DNA of 64,000 bases. It comes from Hyphomicrobiales bacterium. Lineage in GTDB: Bacteria > Pseudomonadota > Alphaproteobacteria > Rhizobiales > Rhizobiaceae. The notes beneath the pieces were generated by a model. That model ran no database searches, was not told the origin of the DNA, and saw only the letters and a program-made list of their open reading frames with translations. Where the stretch lies: the NCBI GenBank assembly GCA_900470195.1, contig UEIJ01000020.1, positions 186,001-250,000 of the forward strand, written 5' to 3'. Below, piece by piece: positions 34,776-44,343 of the stretch (position 1 is the stretch's first letter; every line of letters starts with the position of its first letter). Both the position numbers and the translations under genes were made by a program.

Positions 34776-36065
34776 ATGGGCTATTTTCCAAGTTGGCGTT
34801 TGACATCAAACGCCGTCGTGCTTCCTGACGAGCGCCTCCCAGCCGCCGCGGCCATTCCGATGGGCGTGCAGCATCTGCTCGCAATGTCCGGCTCGACCAT
34901 TGTGGCGCCGCTGCTGATGGGTTTTGATCCCAATGTGGCCGTCTTCTTTTCCGGTATCGGCACGCTTCTGTTCTTCGTGCTCACAGCAGGCCGGGTGCCA
35001 AGCTATCTCGGTTCGTCCTTCGCTTTCATTGCCGTTGTGATTGCCGCAACCGGCTATGGCGGCTCCGGCCCCAATCCCAATATCGCAATCGCGCTTGGCG
35101 GTATCATCGCCTGCGGCGCGCTCTATGCGCTTATCGGCCTCGTGGTCATGGCCATCGGCACGGGCTGGGTGGAGCGGCTCATGCCGCCGGTCGTCACCGG
35201 CGCGATCGGCGTTTCCATCGGCCTCAATCTCGCCCCCGTCGCTGTAGGCCAGCTGAAGGGGAGCGGCACGCATATCACCATCGCGCTGCTTACGGTTCTC
35301 TGCATGGGAATGATCGCCGCCTATGGGCCGCGCGGCACCAAGCGCCTGTCGGTGCTTTTCGCACTTTTGTTCGGCTACCTGCTGGTCCTCATCCTCGGCA
35401 ACGGCCTCGGCATCGTGCCCGGCATCGATTTCACCGCCGTCAGCAATGCGGCATGGTTCGGCCTGCCGCATTTCACCACGCCGGAGTTCAACTGGCAGGC
35501 GATCACGCTGATTGCACCGGTCGCCATCGTGCTGGTCGCCGAAAATCTCGGTCACATCAAAGCGCTCGGTTCCATTACCGGCCAGAACATGGACCGCTAT
35601 ATCGGTCGCGGCTTCCTGGGTGATGGCATCGCAACCATGATTTCCGGTTCGGGTGGCGGCACCGGCGTCACCACCTATGCCGAAAACATCGGCGTCATGG
35701 CGATGACCAAGGTTTATTCGACGCTGATCTTCGTCATTGCCGCAATCATGGCGCTGATCCTCGGCATGTCGCCGAAATTCGGCGCCATCCTGCAGACGAT
35801 CCCGGCCCCGGTTCTGGCCGGTCTAGCCGTTTCGGTGTTCGGTCTCATCGCCTCGGCCATGGCCCGCATCTGGATCGTCAACAAGGTGGATTTCGCGGAT
35901 TCCCGCAATCTGTTCACTGCAGGCGTGGCGCTCATTTTCGGTGCCGGCGACTTCACCTTGAAGATCGGCGAATTCGCCCTTGGCGGCATTGCGACTTCGA
36001 CCCTTGCAGCACTGGTTTTCTACCAGCTGCTCGGCATCGGCCGCAGCGACAAGCCTGCCGAATAA
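34776..36065 (+). CDS. NCS2 nucleobase permease (UraA/RutG-like)
   Basis: 429 residues with the 14-helix NCS2 fold. Family motifs include QHLLAMSGSTIVAPLLMGF at the N-terminus, VAENLGHIKAL and the SGSGGGTGVTTYAENIG region; the latter Glu-containing motifs bind the base in UraA. A pyrimidine such as uracil is the most likely substrate, as UraA/RutG have this TTYAEN motif, but purines cannot be excluded. ATG 34776 has AGAGGGA upstream; ATG 34749 is an alternative. It stands alone, with no riboswitch recognised upstream. Confidence 0.88.
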   Translation: MGYFPSWRLTSNAVVLPDERLPAAAAIPMGVQHLLAMSGSTIVAPLLMGFDPNVAVFFSGIGTLLFFVLTAGRVPSYLGSSFAFIAVVIAATGYGGSGPNPNIAIALGGIIACGALYALIGLVVMAIGTGWVERLMPPVVTGAIGVSIGLNLAPVAVGQLKGSGTHITIALLTVLCMGMIAAYGPRGTKRLSVLFALLFGYLLVLILGNGLGIVPGIDFTAVSNAAWFGLPHFTTPEFNWQAITLIAPVAIVLVAENLGHIKALGSITGQNMDRYIGRGFLGDGIATMISGSGGGTGVTTYAENIGVMAMTKVYSTLIFVIAAIMALILGMSPKFGAILQTIPAPVLAGLAVSVFGLIASAMARIWIVNKVDFADSRNLFTAGVALIFGAGDFTLKIGEFALGGIATSTLAALVFYQLLGIGRSDKPAE

Positions 36066-36073
36066 AACGAGAG

Positions 36074-36096
36074 GGAGCGGGTTTCCGGCCCGCTCC
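36074..36096. terminator. Hairpin between convergent genes
   Basis: GGAGCGGG / CCCGCTCC with a 7-base loop between the permease and the thioesterase gene. There is no strong T tract; it may act in both directions. Confidence 0.45.
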
Positions 36097-36504
36097 TCAC
36101 TCTGCCAGCAATTGTTCAGCCCGTACGCGCATTTCGGGTTCAAGCACTATCGAACGTCGCTCAATCTTGTCGAAATAAACAGTGGTCGTCTCGTTGAGCG
36201 CGCGCAGCTCGCCGTCGAGCGAACCCGCCATCGTCTGGCGAAACATGATCGACGAGCGCCCGACCTTCACCACATGCGAACGGATCGTCAGCAGGTCCCC
36301 GGCCGGCACTTCCCGCTTGTATTCGGTTGTCGAGCGCACATCCGCCCAGCCATATGCGTCATCTGGAATTTTCCCGGCAATGTGGCCCAGAAGCTGAAAG
36401 CTCGCATCATCGAACATCCCGGCATAATGCCGGACATTCATATGTCCCATCACGTCGCACATCCATGGATGCGCGACGCCGATAAGAGTAACAAGACCGG
36501 TCAT
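36097..36504 (-). CDS. Acyl-CoA thioesterase, 4HBT/hotdog family
   Basis: 135 residues with the 4-hydroxybenzoyl-CoA thioesterase-like pattern DVMGHMNVRHYAGMFDDA (Asp at the catalytic position, HMNxxxY) and later VGRSSIMFRQT. It hydrolyses an acyl-CoA in the cytosol. It overlaps the amidohydrolase-like gene by 4 bp. Downstream of a beta-keto-acid cleavage enzyme gene, a thioesterase could release the CoA ester formed there; this is inferred from position. Confidence 0.88.
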   Translation of the reverse strand: MTGLVTLIGVAHPWMCDVMGHMNVRHYAGMFDDASFQLLGHIAGKIPDDAYGWADVRSTTEYKREVPAGDLLTIRSHVVKVGRSSIMFRQTMAGSLDGELRALNETTTVYFDKIERRSIVLEPEMRVRAEQLLAE

Positions 36505-37529
36505 CGCGCCACCGACCGGTAGCCGCCAAGGAAAGCTGTGAGGTTATCACCCAGCGCATCGCACAGATAGCCGCCTTCCTGCACGATGACGGTTGGCAAG
36601 CGAAGCTTCGCGATTGCTTCGGCAATGCGTCCGAAGCCGCCGGTGGTGACCGATAATCCGCCGAACGGATCGCCTTCAAACGGATCGAGACCGAGCGCGA
36701 CAACAATCGCATCCGGCGCGAAGGCTTCGATGCGCCGGAACGCAGTGTCGAGCGCCGCCAGAAATTCGGCATCGCCGGATTTGCGCGGCAGCGGCAGGTT
36801 GAGATTGTAGCCAAGCCCCGCGCCTTCGCCGCGCTCGTCGGCATGACCCCAGAAAAATGGATAGAAGCGCACCGGGTCGGCATGGATCGAGACTGTCAGC
36901 ACGTCGGGGCGAGCGTAGAAAATGCCCTGCGTGCCATTGCCGTGGTGCAGATCGACGTCGAGGATCGCCACGCGCCCGGCCTTCGAGCGCAGGCGTTGTG
37001 CGGCAACCGCCGAATTGTTGACGAAGCAGAAGCCGCCCGCCACATCGGCAAAGGCATGATGCCCCGGCGGACGGCAGAGCGCATAGGCCGCGACCTCGCC
37101 GCCAAGCACCGCATCGGCGGCATCGACCGCGCTCCACGCACTCCAGCACACGCTTTCCCATGTGTGCTCGGCAATGGGGCAGGCCGTATCGGCCATGTGA
37201 TAGCCGACCTGCCCGACCGCCGACGCCGGATAACGGCCATCGCGCGCAAGCGGATGGATGTTGGGGATCACCTCTTCCGACGCCTCTTCGATACGCCGCC
37301 ATCGGGCATGGATGTGCTGAAGAAATTCCAGATATTCCGGCGTATGCACCGCCGCAATCGGGCCAAGGCCGTGATCTTGCGGACGGATGATCTCGCAGCC
37401 CGCCGCCTTCGCACCGGCGAGCAGACGTTCGACGCGCTCCGGCTGTTCGGGGTTAGGCTGCGGCGCGCCGCTGGAAAGAAAGGCTTTCGGGTCGTGACGC
37501 TTCTGCTCGACGGCGTAAAAGGCTTTCAT
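36501..37529 (-). CDS. Acetylpolyamine amidohydrolase-like (histone deacetylase superfamily)
   Basis: 342 residues, typical of bacterial class II-type deacetylases. Motifs: RPPGHHAF (catalytic His pair), ILDVDLHHGNGTQ (Zn ligands Asp and His), VALGLDPFEGDP (third Zn ligand Asp) and EGGY near the end. The GLDPFEGDP form is that of acetylpolyamine amidohydrolases. It would remove an acetyl or related acyl group from an amine. It overlaps both neighbours by 4 bp, so GNAT, amidohydrolase and thioesterase are co-translated. Confidence 0.92.
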   Translation of the reverse strand: MKAFYAVEQKRHDPKAFLSSGAPQPNPEQPERVERLLAGAKAAGCEIIRPQDHGLGPIAAVHTPEYLEFLQHIHARWRRIEEASEEVIPNIHPLARDGRYPASAVGQVGYHMADTACPIAEHTWESVCWSAWSAVDAADAVLGGEVAAYALCRPPGHHAFADVAGGFCFVNNSAVAAQRLRSKAGRVAILDVDLHHGNGTQGIFYARPDVLTVSIHADPVRFYPFFWGHADERGEGAGLGYNLNLPLPRKSGDAEFLAALDTAFRRIEAFAPDAIVVALGLDPFEGDPFGGLSVTTGGFGRIAEAIAKLRLPTVIVQEGGYLCDALGDNLTAFLGGYRSVAR

Positions 37530-38053
37530 GACTGCTCCCTCATTTGATTGATGCGGGCCAGGCGGGTGAAATCCTCGCCATAGGCGCCGTGATCGCGGTC
37601 GGATTCGATCCAGCCGATACCGAGCCGCTCATAAAATCTCTGCGCTGCAACATTGTCCCTGTCCACGGCAAGCCGCAGATAGACCCCGCCCCGCGCCATC
37701 GACCAGGAGGCGACATGGCGCAGAAGCACTTCCCCGATCCCGTTGCCGCGAAAGGCTTCATCGACATAGAGATCCTGCACATAGACGCCGGGTTTGCCGT
37801 ACCATGTCGAAAAGATCGGGAAGAACAGCGCGAGCCCGGCAAATGCCCCGTCCACCTCGGCGATCAGGCTGGTGAAGGCCGCATAGGGTCCGAAACCGTA
37901 ACGGCGAAAATCCTCGACCGTGCTGGAAATCCTGTCGGCGGCACCAAGCCCCTCGCCCATGATGCGGATCGCCTCATGGATCAATTCCGCATCGGCAGCA
38001 TCGCCCAGCCGCACGACGATGCCTGTTTCACTGTCCAACACGATCTTCGGCAT
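37526..38053 (-). CDS. GNAT-family N-acetyltransferase
   Basis: 175 residues with the GNAT acetyl-CoA-binding region VDEAFRGNGIGEVLLRHVA and a C-terminal AAQRFYERLG; it resembles spermidine/amine acetyltransferases and thialysine acetyltransferases (SSAT-like: YVQDLYVDEAFRGNGIG). The substrate is probably an amino compound. It is the first gene of the three-gene unit with the deacetylase-like and thioesterase genes, an odd pairing of acylating and deacylating enzymes. A 147-bp repeat element separates it from the genes upstream. Confidence 0.9.
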   Translation of the reverse strand: MPKIVLDSETGIVVRLGDAADAELIHEAIRIMGEGLGAADRISSTVEDFRRYGFGPYAAFTSLIAEVDGAFAGLALFFPIFSTWYGKPGVYVQDLYVDEAFRGNGIGEVLLRHVASWSMARGGVYLRLAVDRDNVAAQRFYERLGIGWIESDRDHGAYGEDFTRLARINQMREQS

Positions 38054-38054
38054 C

Positions 38055-38201
38055 AGAGCATTTCCTGTTTTGATTGAATCATTGGAAACTCTCTATCTGT
38101 TTGTTTTTACGAATGTCTTATCCCGTCGTAGCGGGGTCGGAAATCAGTCCAGTGGACTGATTTCCCCGCGGAGGCGGTTCCCGCATCGGGGGACATGCTC
38201 T
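38055..38201. repeat. 147-bp intergenic repeat element with terminal inverted repeats
   Basis: The ends AGAGCAT (38055) and ATGCTCT (38201) are perfectly complementary. Inside is a 12-bp-arm hairpin, GGAAATCAGTCC-AGT-GGACTGATTTCC (38139-38165). It fills the space between the GNAT start codon and the stop codon of the beta-keto-acid cleavage gene, and its right end overlaps that stop. It looks like a small non-coding mobile repeat. Confidence 0.6.
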
Positions 38202-39147
38202 AGAACGCCACCCTGTCTCCGCCCTTAAGCCCCAGATATTCACGCGCCTCGTCTGGCGTCGCCACCTCCAGCGACAGGCCGTCGAGGATGCTGCGGATGC
38301 GCCGTACCTGATCGGCATTGCTTCTGGCAAGCTGGCCGCGCCCGTCATAAAGGCTGTCTTCCAGCCCGACGCGGACATTGCCGCCCATGGCGGCCGCCAT
38401 GGTGATCATCGGAATCTGGTGCCGCCCTGCGGCCAGCACGGAGAAGGAATAATCTTCCCCGAACAGCTTGTCGGCAATCCGCTTCATATGCATGAGATTG
38501 TCCGGATCGGCTCCAATGCCGCCCAGAACGCCGAAAACGAACTGGATGAACAGATGGCCGGACACCAGCCCCCGGTCGCGGAAATGCGCCAGCGAATAGA
38601 GATGCCCGACATCGTAACATTCAAACTCGAAGCGCGTGCCGCAGCCCTGTCCGAGACTGGTCAGGATGCCTTCCATATCCGCGAAAGTGTTCTTGAAGAT
38701 CGAATGGCGCGTGGCCTCCAGAAGTTCCGGCTCCCACGCATGTTTCCACTCGCGCGGCTTGTCGAGCGCCGGGAACAGCGCGAAATTCATCGAGCCCATA
38801 TTGAGCGAGCACATTTCCGGCTCTGCCTTAAGCGGCGCGGCCAGCCGGTCCTCCAGCGTCATCAGCGATGAGCCGCCGGTGGAAATATTCACCACGGCAG
38901 ATGTTGATTGCTTGATGCGCGGCAGGAACTGCATGAACAGGTCCGGATTGGCGGATGGCCTGCCGTCGCGCGGGTCGCGGGCATGCAGATGCAGGATGGA
39001 TGCGCCCGCTTCCGCCGCCGCAATGGCTTCGCTCGCAATCTCGTCAGGCGTCACCGGCAAATGCGGCGACATGGACGGCGTGTGCACGGAACCCGTCACC
39101 GCGCAGGTGATGATCACCTTGCGACGCGTCTTCTTCTTGTCGATCAT
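38200..39147 (-). CDS. Beta-keto-acid cleavage enzyme (BKACE, DUF849 family)
   Basis: 315 residues. Motif ILHLHARDPRDGRPS holds the two metal-ligand histidines (equivalent to His46/His48 of 3-keto-5-aminohexanoate cleavage enzyme). NISTGG, GHLFIQFVFGVLGG and GNVRVGLEDSLYDGRGQLA follow, and the late Glu is the third ligand. The family reacts a beta-keto acid with acetyl-CoA to give acetoacetate and a new acyl-CoA. BKACE substrate specificity varies and cannot be read here. It follows the aminotransferase by 12 bp on the same strand. Confidence 0.93.
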   Translation of the reverse strand: MIDKKKTRRKVIITCAVTGSVHTPSMSPHLPVTPDEIASEAIAAAEAGASILHLHARDPRDGRPSANPDLFMQFLPRIKQSTSAVVNISTGGSSLMTLEDRLAAPLKAEPEMCSLNMGSMNFALFPALDKPREWKHAWEPELLEATRHSIFKNTFADMEGILTSLGQGCGTRFEFECYDVGHLYSLAHFRDRGLVSGHLFIQFVFGVLGGIGADPDNLMHMKRIADKLFGEDYSFSVLAAGRHQIPMITMAAAMGGNVRVGLEDSLYDGRGQLARSNADQVRRIRSILDGLSLEVATPDEAREYLGLKGGDRVAF

Positions 39148-39159
39148 GATCCGCTTTCC

Positions 39160-40527
39160 TTACGCGTTGACAGGCAGGTTGAGTTCACGCGCCAGAACCT
39201 CCAGCGTGTCGCCGAGGATAGCGGTGATCTCGCCGACCTGTTCGCGGCTCACGATCATGGGCGGGCAGACAAGAAAGTGGTCGCCTTCGACACCGCCGCG
39301 TGTGCGGCGCGAATAGATGATCAGCCCGCGTTCATAGGCAAGATCGACCATGCGCTGATGGGCGTTCAGCTCCTTCGGCAGCGGCTTCATGGTTTCAGGA
39401 TCGGAGACGAACTCCGCAGCGAGCAGCAGGCCCTTGCCGCGCACATCGCCGATGAAGGGGAAGCGTTTTGCAAGTCCTTCCAGTTCGCCCTTCAGCGCAT
39501 CGCCCATGCGGGCGGCATTGCCGACGAGATCAAGACGATCGATTTCCTGCAACACCGCCTTGCCTGCGGCACAGGCCAGCGGATTGCCGGCATAGGTGAA
39601 ACCATGCAGGAAGCCGCCCGCGTCCAGAACCGGCTGCACGATGCGGGCTGGTGCCGCCATCGCGCCAAGCGGGCAATAGCCGGAGGCAAAGCCCTTGGAA
39701 AGCGCGATCAGGTCTGGCTTGCAATTCCAGTGGTCGCCGCCCAGAAACTTGCCGGTACGCCCGGCGCCGCTCATCACCTCGTCATGGATGAGCAGGATGC
39801 CATAGCGGTCGCAGATTTCACGGATGCGCGGATAATAGCTGTCGGGCGCGACCAGCGCGCCGGTGGATGCCCCGCCAATCGGCTCCATGATAAAGGCGAG
39901 CACGCTTTCAGGACCTTCTTCCTGAATCTTTTCCTCCAGCATGTCGGCATATTTCTGCCCGCGCTGTTCCATCGAAAGATTGTCGCGGTCGAGATAGGCG
40001 GTCGGTGCCGGAACCTTCGGCATTTCGCGCATGATGGGCGCGAACGGCTCGCTCAAGGCCGCATAGCCGGTGACGGCGAGCGCCCCAAGCGTGCCACCAT
40101 GATAGGACGGAAAACGCGAGATCACTTTCCAGCGCTTGCCCTGCCCGGTCGCAACCGCCCATTGGCGGGCAAGCTTGATGCAGGATTCCACCGCTTCCGA
40201 TCCGCCGGAAACGAAGAAGATCTTGTCCAGACCTTCCGGCATGCGCTCGGCGGCCATGCGTGCCAGATCTTCCGCCGGTTCGTTCTCGAAATGCAGGCGA
40301 TAGGCGAAGGTCACGCGGTCCATCTGCTCTTTCATGGCGTCGAGCACGTTGCGATTGCCATGGCCGATATTGACCACCATCGCGCCGCTCGACCCGTCGA
40401 TGACGCGGCGTCCGTCCTGATCCCAGATGTAGATGCCTTCGGCGCGATCCACCAGCGGCCTGCGCAGGCGCGACTGGTAGAAAAGATGCGATGCCGGGCG
40501 TTCGTTCGGTGCTTTTGTGTTGAGCAT
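39160..40527 (-). CDS. Class III PLP-dependent aminotransferase
   Basis: 455 residues, the usual length of omega-amino-acid/amine transaminases. Features: FANEPAED-type N-terminal region, SGGSEAVESCIKLARQW (phosphate-binding cup), LLIHDEVMSGAGRTGKFLG (Asp contacting PLP nitrogen) and PLP lysine in ALSKGFASGYCPLG. It converts an amino acid or amine to the carbonyl compound. Lying between BKACE and the dimethylformamidase-like gene, it likely produces the keto acid used by BKACE. Confidence 0.93.
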   Translation of the reverse strand: MLNTKAPNERPASHLFYQSRLRRPLVDRAEGIYIWDQDGRRVIDGSSGAMVVNIGHGNRNVLDAMKEQMDRVTFAYRLHFENEPAEDLARMAAERMPEGLDKIFFVSGGSEAVESCIKLARQWAVATGQGKRWKVISRFPSYHGGTLGALAVTGYAALSEPFAPIMREMPKVPAPTAYLDRDNLSMEQRGQKYADMLEEKIQEEGPESVLAFIMEPIGGASTGALVAPDSYYPRIREICDRYGILLIHDEVMSGAGRTGKFLGGDHWNCKPDLIALSKGFASGYCPLGAMAAPARIVQPVLDAGGFLHGFTYAGNPLACAAGKAVLQEIDRLDLVGNAARMGDALKGELEGLAKRFPFIGDVRGKGLLLAAEFVSDPETMKPLPKELNAHQRMVDLAYERGLIIYSRRTRGGVEGDHFLVCPPMIVSREQVGEITAILGDTLEVLARELNLPVNA

Positions 40528-40539
40528 GGCGTTACTCTG

Positions 40540-42180
40540 TCAGCGCTTGAGATATTGGTTGAGAACATTGGCGGTCACACGTTCGACCATGCGGTCGCCG
40601 CGTTTAAGAGCCGCCACCCACTCGCAGCTTCCGGCATGAAAAACCTCGCCTTTGCCGCGTGGAAAATTGACGATCATGCCGCAGCCGCGCTTGATGCGCT
40701 CCACGGCTGCGTCCCCATCGTTGCCGATCAGTGTGTCGGCCACGAACTTGGCATCGGCATCGGAAAGAAACTGATCGTCGGCTGGAATATCCGCACTTTC
40801 TTCCTTGAGAGACGACATGCCGAGCGCCAATATCTGCAATCCATCAGGAGCGCCGCTGCCCTCCTCCGGCTCCGGCAATCCGCCACGGATCACATAATCC
40901 AGTCCATCTACCTCGTAGCCGAAGGCATGGCCTTCCGCGCCCAGAAGATCGCCGTAATAGATACCGGTGCCAGCAAAGGCCCAGTGTTCGGGACGATAAA
41001 CCGGGAAACCGCGCACGCCGCGCGGGGCGCAACCGCCCCAGCCGACATAAAGCCCGCGCAAGGCATTGAGACCGAAGGTTTCTGCGGCAGGCCGTCCGGT
41101 TTCCGCCGCTTCCCAGCAGCCGCTTGTGCGGCGCGGATCGGCGGAGCGATAGACCGGGTCTTCAGCGCGGGCACGGTATTTGTAGCAGGTCTGCCGCTTG
41201 CCATTATCCTCAAGCCGGGTCTGCCACATGAAATTGCCGGCAAAACGCGCCGCGCGACCGCCGCCATCGACATAATTGTCGACGGCATCGCGCATCTCCC
41301 ATGTCCAGTATTCATCGTGACCGACAAAGACCACGCAGTCGTAACCGTCGAGGATTTCCGGCGAGAAATGCAATTCGTGCTGGCTGGTGAGATCGACCGC
41401 ATAGCCTTCCCGTTCGGCCCAGCGGAAGAACAGGCTGTCATAGCTTGCCCAGCCGGACGAGGCATATTTCTTGGAATAGCCATTGGCATAGGCCCATTCC
41501 ATATGCGGATAGCGCGGGGGTGCAGCAGGCGGCGTAATGATTTCCAGCGGCACGCGCGGCGCATCGGGCGGCAGCAGCGCGAAGCCGCGGCAGAACGGGC
41601 GCTCGATGCTTACCGTCGTCGCATACTGATCGCCATTCGGCCCGGTAATGCCCTGATAATGGTTGGAGCCGCCCCAGGTGTTGTAGGCTGTCCATGTGCC
41701 GGTCCCCGCGACTTGCAGGATACGGCCGGGCTTTTTCCCCGCCGCAGGACGCAGGATGAAAAGGTGGTGGCAATGGATGGGTTCTCCGTCATTGCCATGC
41801 GCCTTCAAGGTGATGCGATAAGCGCCGGAAGGCCAGTTCTCATCCGTCTTGAAGGCAAATGTGGTTTCCCAGCCGCAGCCGACGACCGAACATTGCGCCG
41901 GCGTTTCCTGCCATTTGCAGTCGATCCCGCGTTTGGAGAAGACCGGCGTTTCCACCGCCCCGTCCCGCACGATCTCGATATCGAAACGCGGCGCGGTCGC
42001 GCTCACTTGCAATTGGACGGTCGCGCCCGGCAGATAGGAATAGGCGTCGGTGTAGCACCAGATTTCACCGCGCGGGCCGTCCATGCCGGGATATTCGTAA
42101 TAATGGCCGAGGACAGCCTCGCGCCGCTGTGCCGGGGTCAGCCCGAAATCGGGAAACTCGTTAATGTTTCTCTCGCTCAT
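40540..42180 (-). CDS. N,N-dimethylformamidase large-subunit-like protein
   Basis: 546 residues matching the C-terminal catalytic part of dimethylformamidase large subunits: YNTWGGSNHYQG, then VVFVGHDEYWTWEMRDAV, where the His-Asp-Glu triplet matches the iron-site region of the Paracoccus enzyme, and NFMWQTRL. It is shorter than the characterised large subunit (about 760), and no small-subunit gene is present. Such enzymes cleave C-N bonds of amides; this one probably acts on an amide or N-acyl substrate imported by the adjacent ABC system. Function inferred. Confidence 0.82.
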   Translation of the reverse strand: MSERNINEFPDFGLTPAQRREAVLGHYYEYPGMDGPRGEIWCYTDAYSYLPGATVQLQVSATAPRFDIEIVRDGAVETPVFSKRGIDCKWQETPAQCSVVGCGWETTFAFKTDENWPSGAYRITLKAHGNDGEPIHCHHLFILRPAAGKKPGRILQVAGTGTWTAYNTWGGSNHYQGITGPNGDQYATTVSIERPFCRGFALLPPDAPRVPLEIITPPAAPPRYPHMEWAYANGYSKKYASSGWASYDSLFFRWAEREGYAVDLTSQHELHFSPEILDGYDCVVFVGHDEYWTWEMRDAVDNYVDGGGRAARFAGNFMWQTRLEDNGKRQTCYKYRARAEDPVYRSADPRRTSGCWEAAETGRPAAETFGLNALRGLYVGWGGCAPRGVRGFPVYRPEHWAFAGTGIYYGDLLGAEGHAFGYEVDGLDYVIRGGLPEPEEGSGAPDGLQILALGMSSLKEESADIPADDQFLSDADAKFVADTLIGNDGDAAVERIKRGCGMIVNFPRGKGEVFHAGSCEWVAALKRGDRMVERVTANVLNQYLKR

Positions 42181-42189
42181 GCCGACACC

Positions 42190-42963
42190 TCACGCAGCCA
42201 GATATTTCTTGAGGAAGGAGCGGGTGCGCTCCTGCACCGGATTGCTCAGAATCTGGTCCGGCGGTCCCTCTTCAACCACCACGCCGCCATCCATGAACAG
42301 GATGCGGTCGGCGACCTCGCCTGCAAAACGCATCTCGTGCGTGACAATCAGCATCGTCATATGTTCGGCGGCAAGCTGCTTCATGACGGCGTTGACCTCA
42401 TCCACCAGTTCTGGATCGAGCGCTGAAGTCGCCTCGTCGAACAGCATCACCTTCGGCTGCATGGCGAGCGCACGCGCAATGGCGACACGCTGCTTCTGCC
42501 CGCCCGACAGGCGCGAGGGATAGACATCGATCTTGTCGGCAAGCCCCACCTTGGACAGAAGCTCGAGCGCCAGAGCGCGCGCGGCATCCTTGCCCATGCC
42601 CTTGAGCTTGATCGGGCCGAGCGTGATGTTTTCCAGCACGGTCAGATGCGGGAACAGGTTGAAGTGCTGAAACACCATGCCCATCTGCTGGCGCACCGCA
42701 TTGATGTGTTTTTCAAACGCCTGCCCTGCCAGTGGCTGGTTGACCTGCACGCCATCGAGCCAGACTTCGCCGCCATTCAGCGTTTCCAGATGATTGATGG
42801 AGCGCAACAATGTGCTTTTGCCGGAACCGCTGGGGCCGATGATCGCAACGATCTGGCCGCGCGCCACGGAAAGGTCTATGCCTTTCAGCACTTCCAGCGC
42901 GCCGTAAGCCTTGCGGGCGCCCTTCACTTCGACCATCGGTTTTGCCGATTTGGAGCTGCTCAT
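42190..42963 (-). CDS. Amino-acid ABC transporter ATP-binding protein
   Basis: 257 residues of the GlnQ/HisP type: Walker [15 protein letters not shown]-loop [15 protein letters not shown], signature [15 protein letters not shown], Walker [14 protein letters not shown] and H-loop VTHEM. It powers the importer with the two permeases and the binding protein encoded next in the operon. Start ATG 42963 overlaps the permease stop by 4 bp. Confidence 0.96.
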   Translation of the reverse strand: MSSSKSAKPMVEVKGARKAYGALEVLKGIDLSVARGQIVAIIGPSGSGKSTLLRSINHLETLNGGEVWLDGVQVNQPLAGQAFEKHINAVRQQMGMVFQHFNLFPHLTVLENITLGPIKLKGMGKDAARALALELLSKVGLADKIDVYPSRLSGGQKQRVAIARALAMQPKVMLFDEATSALDPELVDEVNAVMKQLAAEHMTMLIVTHEMRFAGEVADRILFMDGGVVVEEGPPDQILSNPVQERTRSFLKKYLAA

Positions 42964-43634
42964 CGCGTGACCTCCACTTTTCTTTCAATGCGCCGCAGGC
43001 CTGCCTCGAGGACAAGATTGACCACGTAATAGATGGCGGCGACGGTGATATAGAATTCAAACGGGCTGAAGGTTTCGCTGATGGCAAGTTGGGCGCTGTG
43101 CACCAGTTCGGCAATGCCGATGATCGAAACCAGCGACGTATCCTTCAGAAGAACGATCATGTTGTTGCCGATCGGCGGGATGGTGTTGCGGATCGCCTGC
43201 GGAATGACGACATAGCGCAGGGCCTGACCGTGGCTGAAACCGATGGAACGCGCGCCTTCCATCTGGCCGGGATCGACAGCCACGATGCCTGCGCGGATGA
43301 TGTCCGCATTATAGACCGCGAAATGCAGGCTGAGGCCGATAATGCCAGCGCCAAGGGCTGGAATATCGATGCCGATCTGCACCAGCCCGAAGTAGATCAG
43401 GAACAGTTGCAGCAGAAGCGGTGTTCCCATGAACAGCCACATGAAGAACCGCACCGGCCATGCGAGGATTGCAGGCGCATAAAGCACCACGAGCGCAAAC
43501 GCGATGCCGAGCACGAAGCTCAAGAAGGCCGAAGCAACGGTCAGAACAAGCGTCCACCAGAGGCCGGTCAGAAGCAGATCGGTATAGGGAGTGACGATGC
43601 TGAAATCGAGAGCCTGCATCCGGTCCTCCCTCAC
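42960..43634 (-). CDS. Amino-acid ABC transporter permease (second)
   Basis: 224 residues, HisM/GlnP type with five predicted helices and the EAA-like loop [23 protein letters not shown] for ATPase contact. It overlaps both the ATPase gene and the other permease gene by 4 bp. The two permeases presumably form a heterodimer for a polar amino acid or related amine. Confidence 0.95.
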   Translation of the reverse strand: MREDRMQALDFSIVTPYTDLLLTGLWWTLVLTVASAFLSFVLGIAFALVVLYAPAILAWPVRFFMWLFMGTPLLLQLFLIYFGLVQIGIDIPALGAGIIGLSLHFAVYNADIIRAGIVAVDPGQMEGARSIGFSHGQALRYVVIPQAIRNTIPPIGNNMIVLLKDTSLVSIIGIAELVHSAQLAISETFSPFEFYITVAAIYYVVNLVLEAGLRRIERKVEVTR

Positions 43635-44278
43635 TGCGCCGCGAAGCGCTTGTCGAGCAGATCGACCCCGCGCGCCACGACATAGATAATGATCATGTAG
43701 AGAACCGCGGCGACGCCGAAAATCTCGAACGGCTTGTAGGTCGAGCCGATGAACCGCTGCGCGGTATAGGTCAGCTCAACCACCGAAATGGTGGAAACCA
43801 GCGCCGAGCCTTTCAAAAGGGCGATGGCGTTGACGCCGAGCGGGCGGATCATAAGCCGGGCCGCCTGCGGCAGCACAACGAGCCGCATGGTCTGGCCGCG
43901 CCCGAAGCCGATGGAGCGCGCGGCTTCCGTCTGGCCGCGGTCGACGCTCTGGATCGCGCCGCGAATCGATTCCGACATATAGGCGCCGATATTAAGCCCC
44001 AGCCCGATGACGCCAGCGGCAAACGGCTCCAGATTGATGCCGATCTGCGGGCCGCCGAAATAGAGGATGAAGAGCTGCACAAGGCAGGGCGTGCCGCGAA
44101 AGACGCTGACATAGGCCGCCGCCAGCCCGCGCAGAATGGGGGAGCGGGACAGGCGGGCCGCCACAAGGAATGCGGCCACCACAAGACCCAGGATCAGGGC
44201 CAGCGCGGAAATTTGCACAGTCACCCATGCCGCCTCCAGAAAAAACGGGAGGACGCGCTGCATCAACGCAAAATCCAT
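43631..44278 (-). CDS. Amino-acid ABC transporter permease (first)
   Basis: 215 residues, same family as its neighbour, with the coupling loop EAARSIGFGRGQTMRLVVLPQAAR. It starts 65 bp downstream of the binding-protein gene and overlaps the second permease by 4 bp, giving a typical binding protein-permease-permease-ATPase order that continues directly into the catabolic genes. Confidence 0.95.
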   Translation of the reverse strand: MDFALMQRVLPFFLEAAWVTVQISALALILGLVVAAFLVAARLSRSPILRGLAAAYVSVFRGTPCLVQLFILYFGGPQIGINLEPFAAGVIGLGLNIGAYMSESIRGAIQSVDRGQTEAARSIGFGRGQTMRLVVLPQAARLMIRPLGVNAIALLKGSALVSTISVVELTYTAQRFIGSTYKPFEIFGVAAVLYMIIIYVVARGVDLLDKRFAAQ

Positions 44279-44343
44279 CGGAAAACTCCGGTCAATCGGT
44301 TCTCAACCGGCCCGGACAGATGCCGGGCCGGGATGACGGCATG

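Noticed and set aside
38908..42426. An 1172-codon plus-strand open frame across the catabolic cluster
   Set aside because: It is antisense to four well-supported genes (BKACE, aminotransferase, DMFase-like, ATPase) and its translation is low-complexity Arg/His/Ala-rich sequence with no domain; long antisense frames are common in GC-rich DNA.
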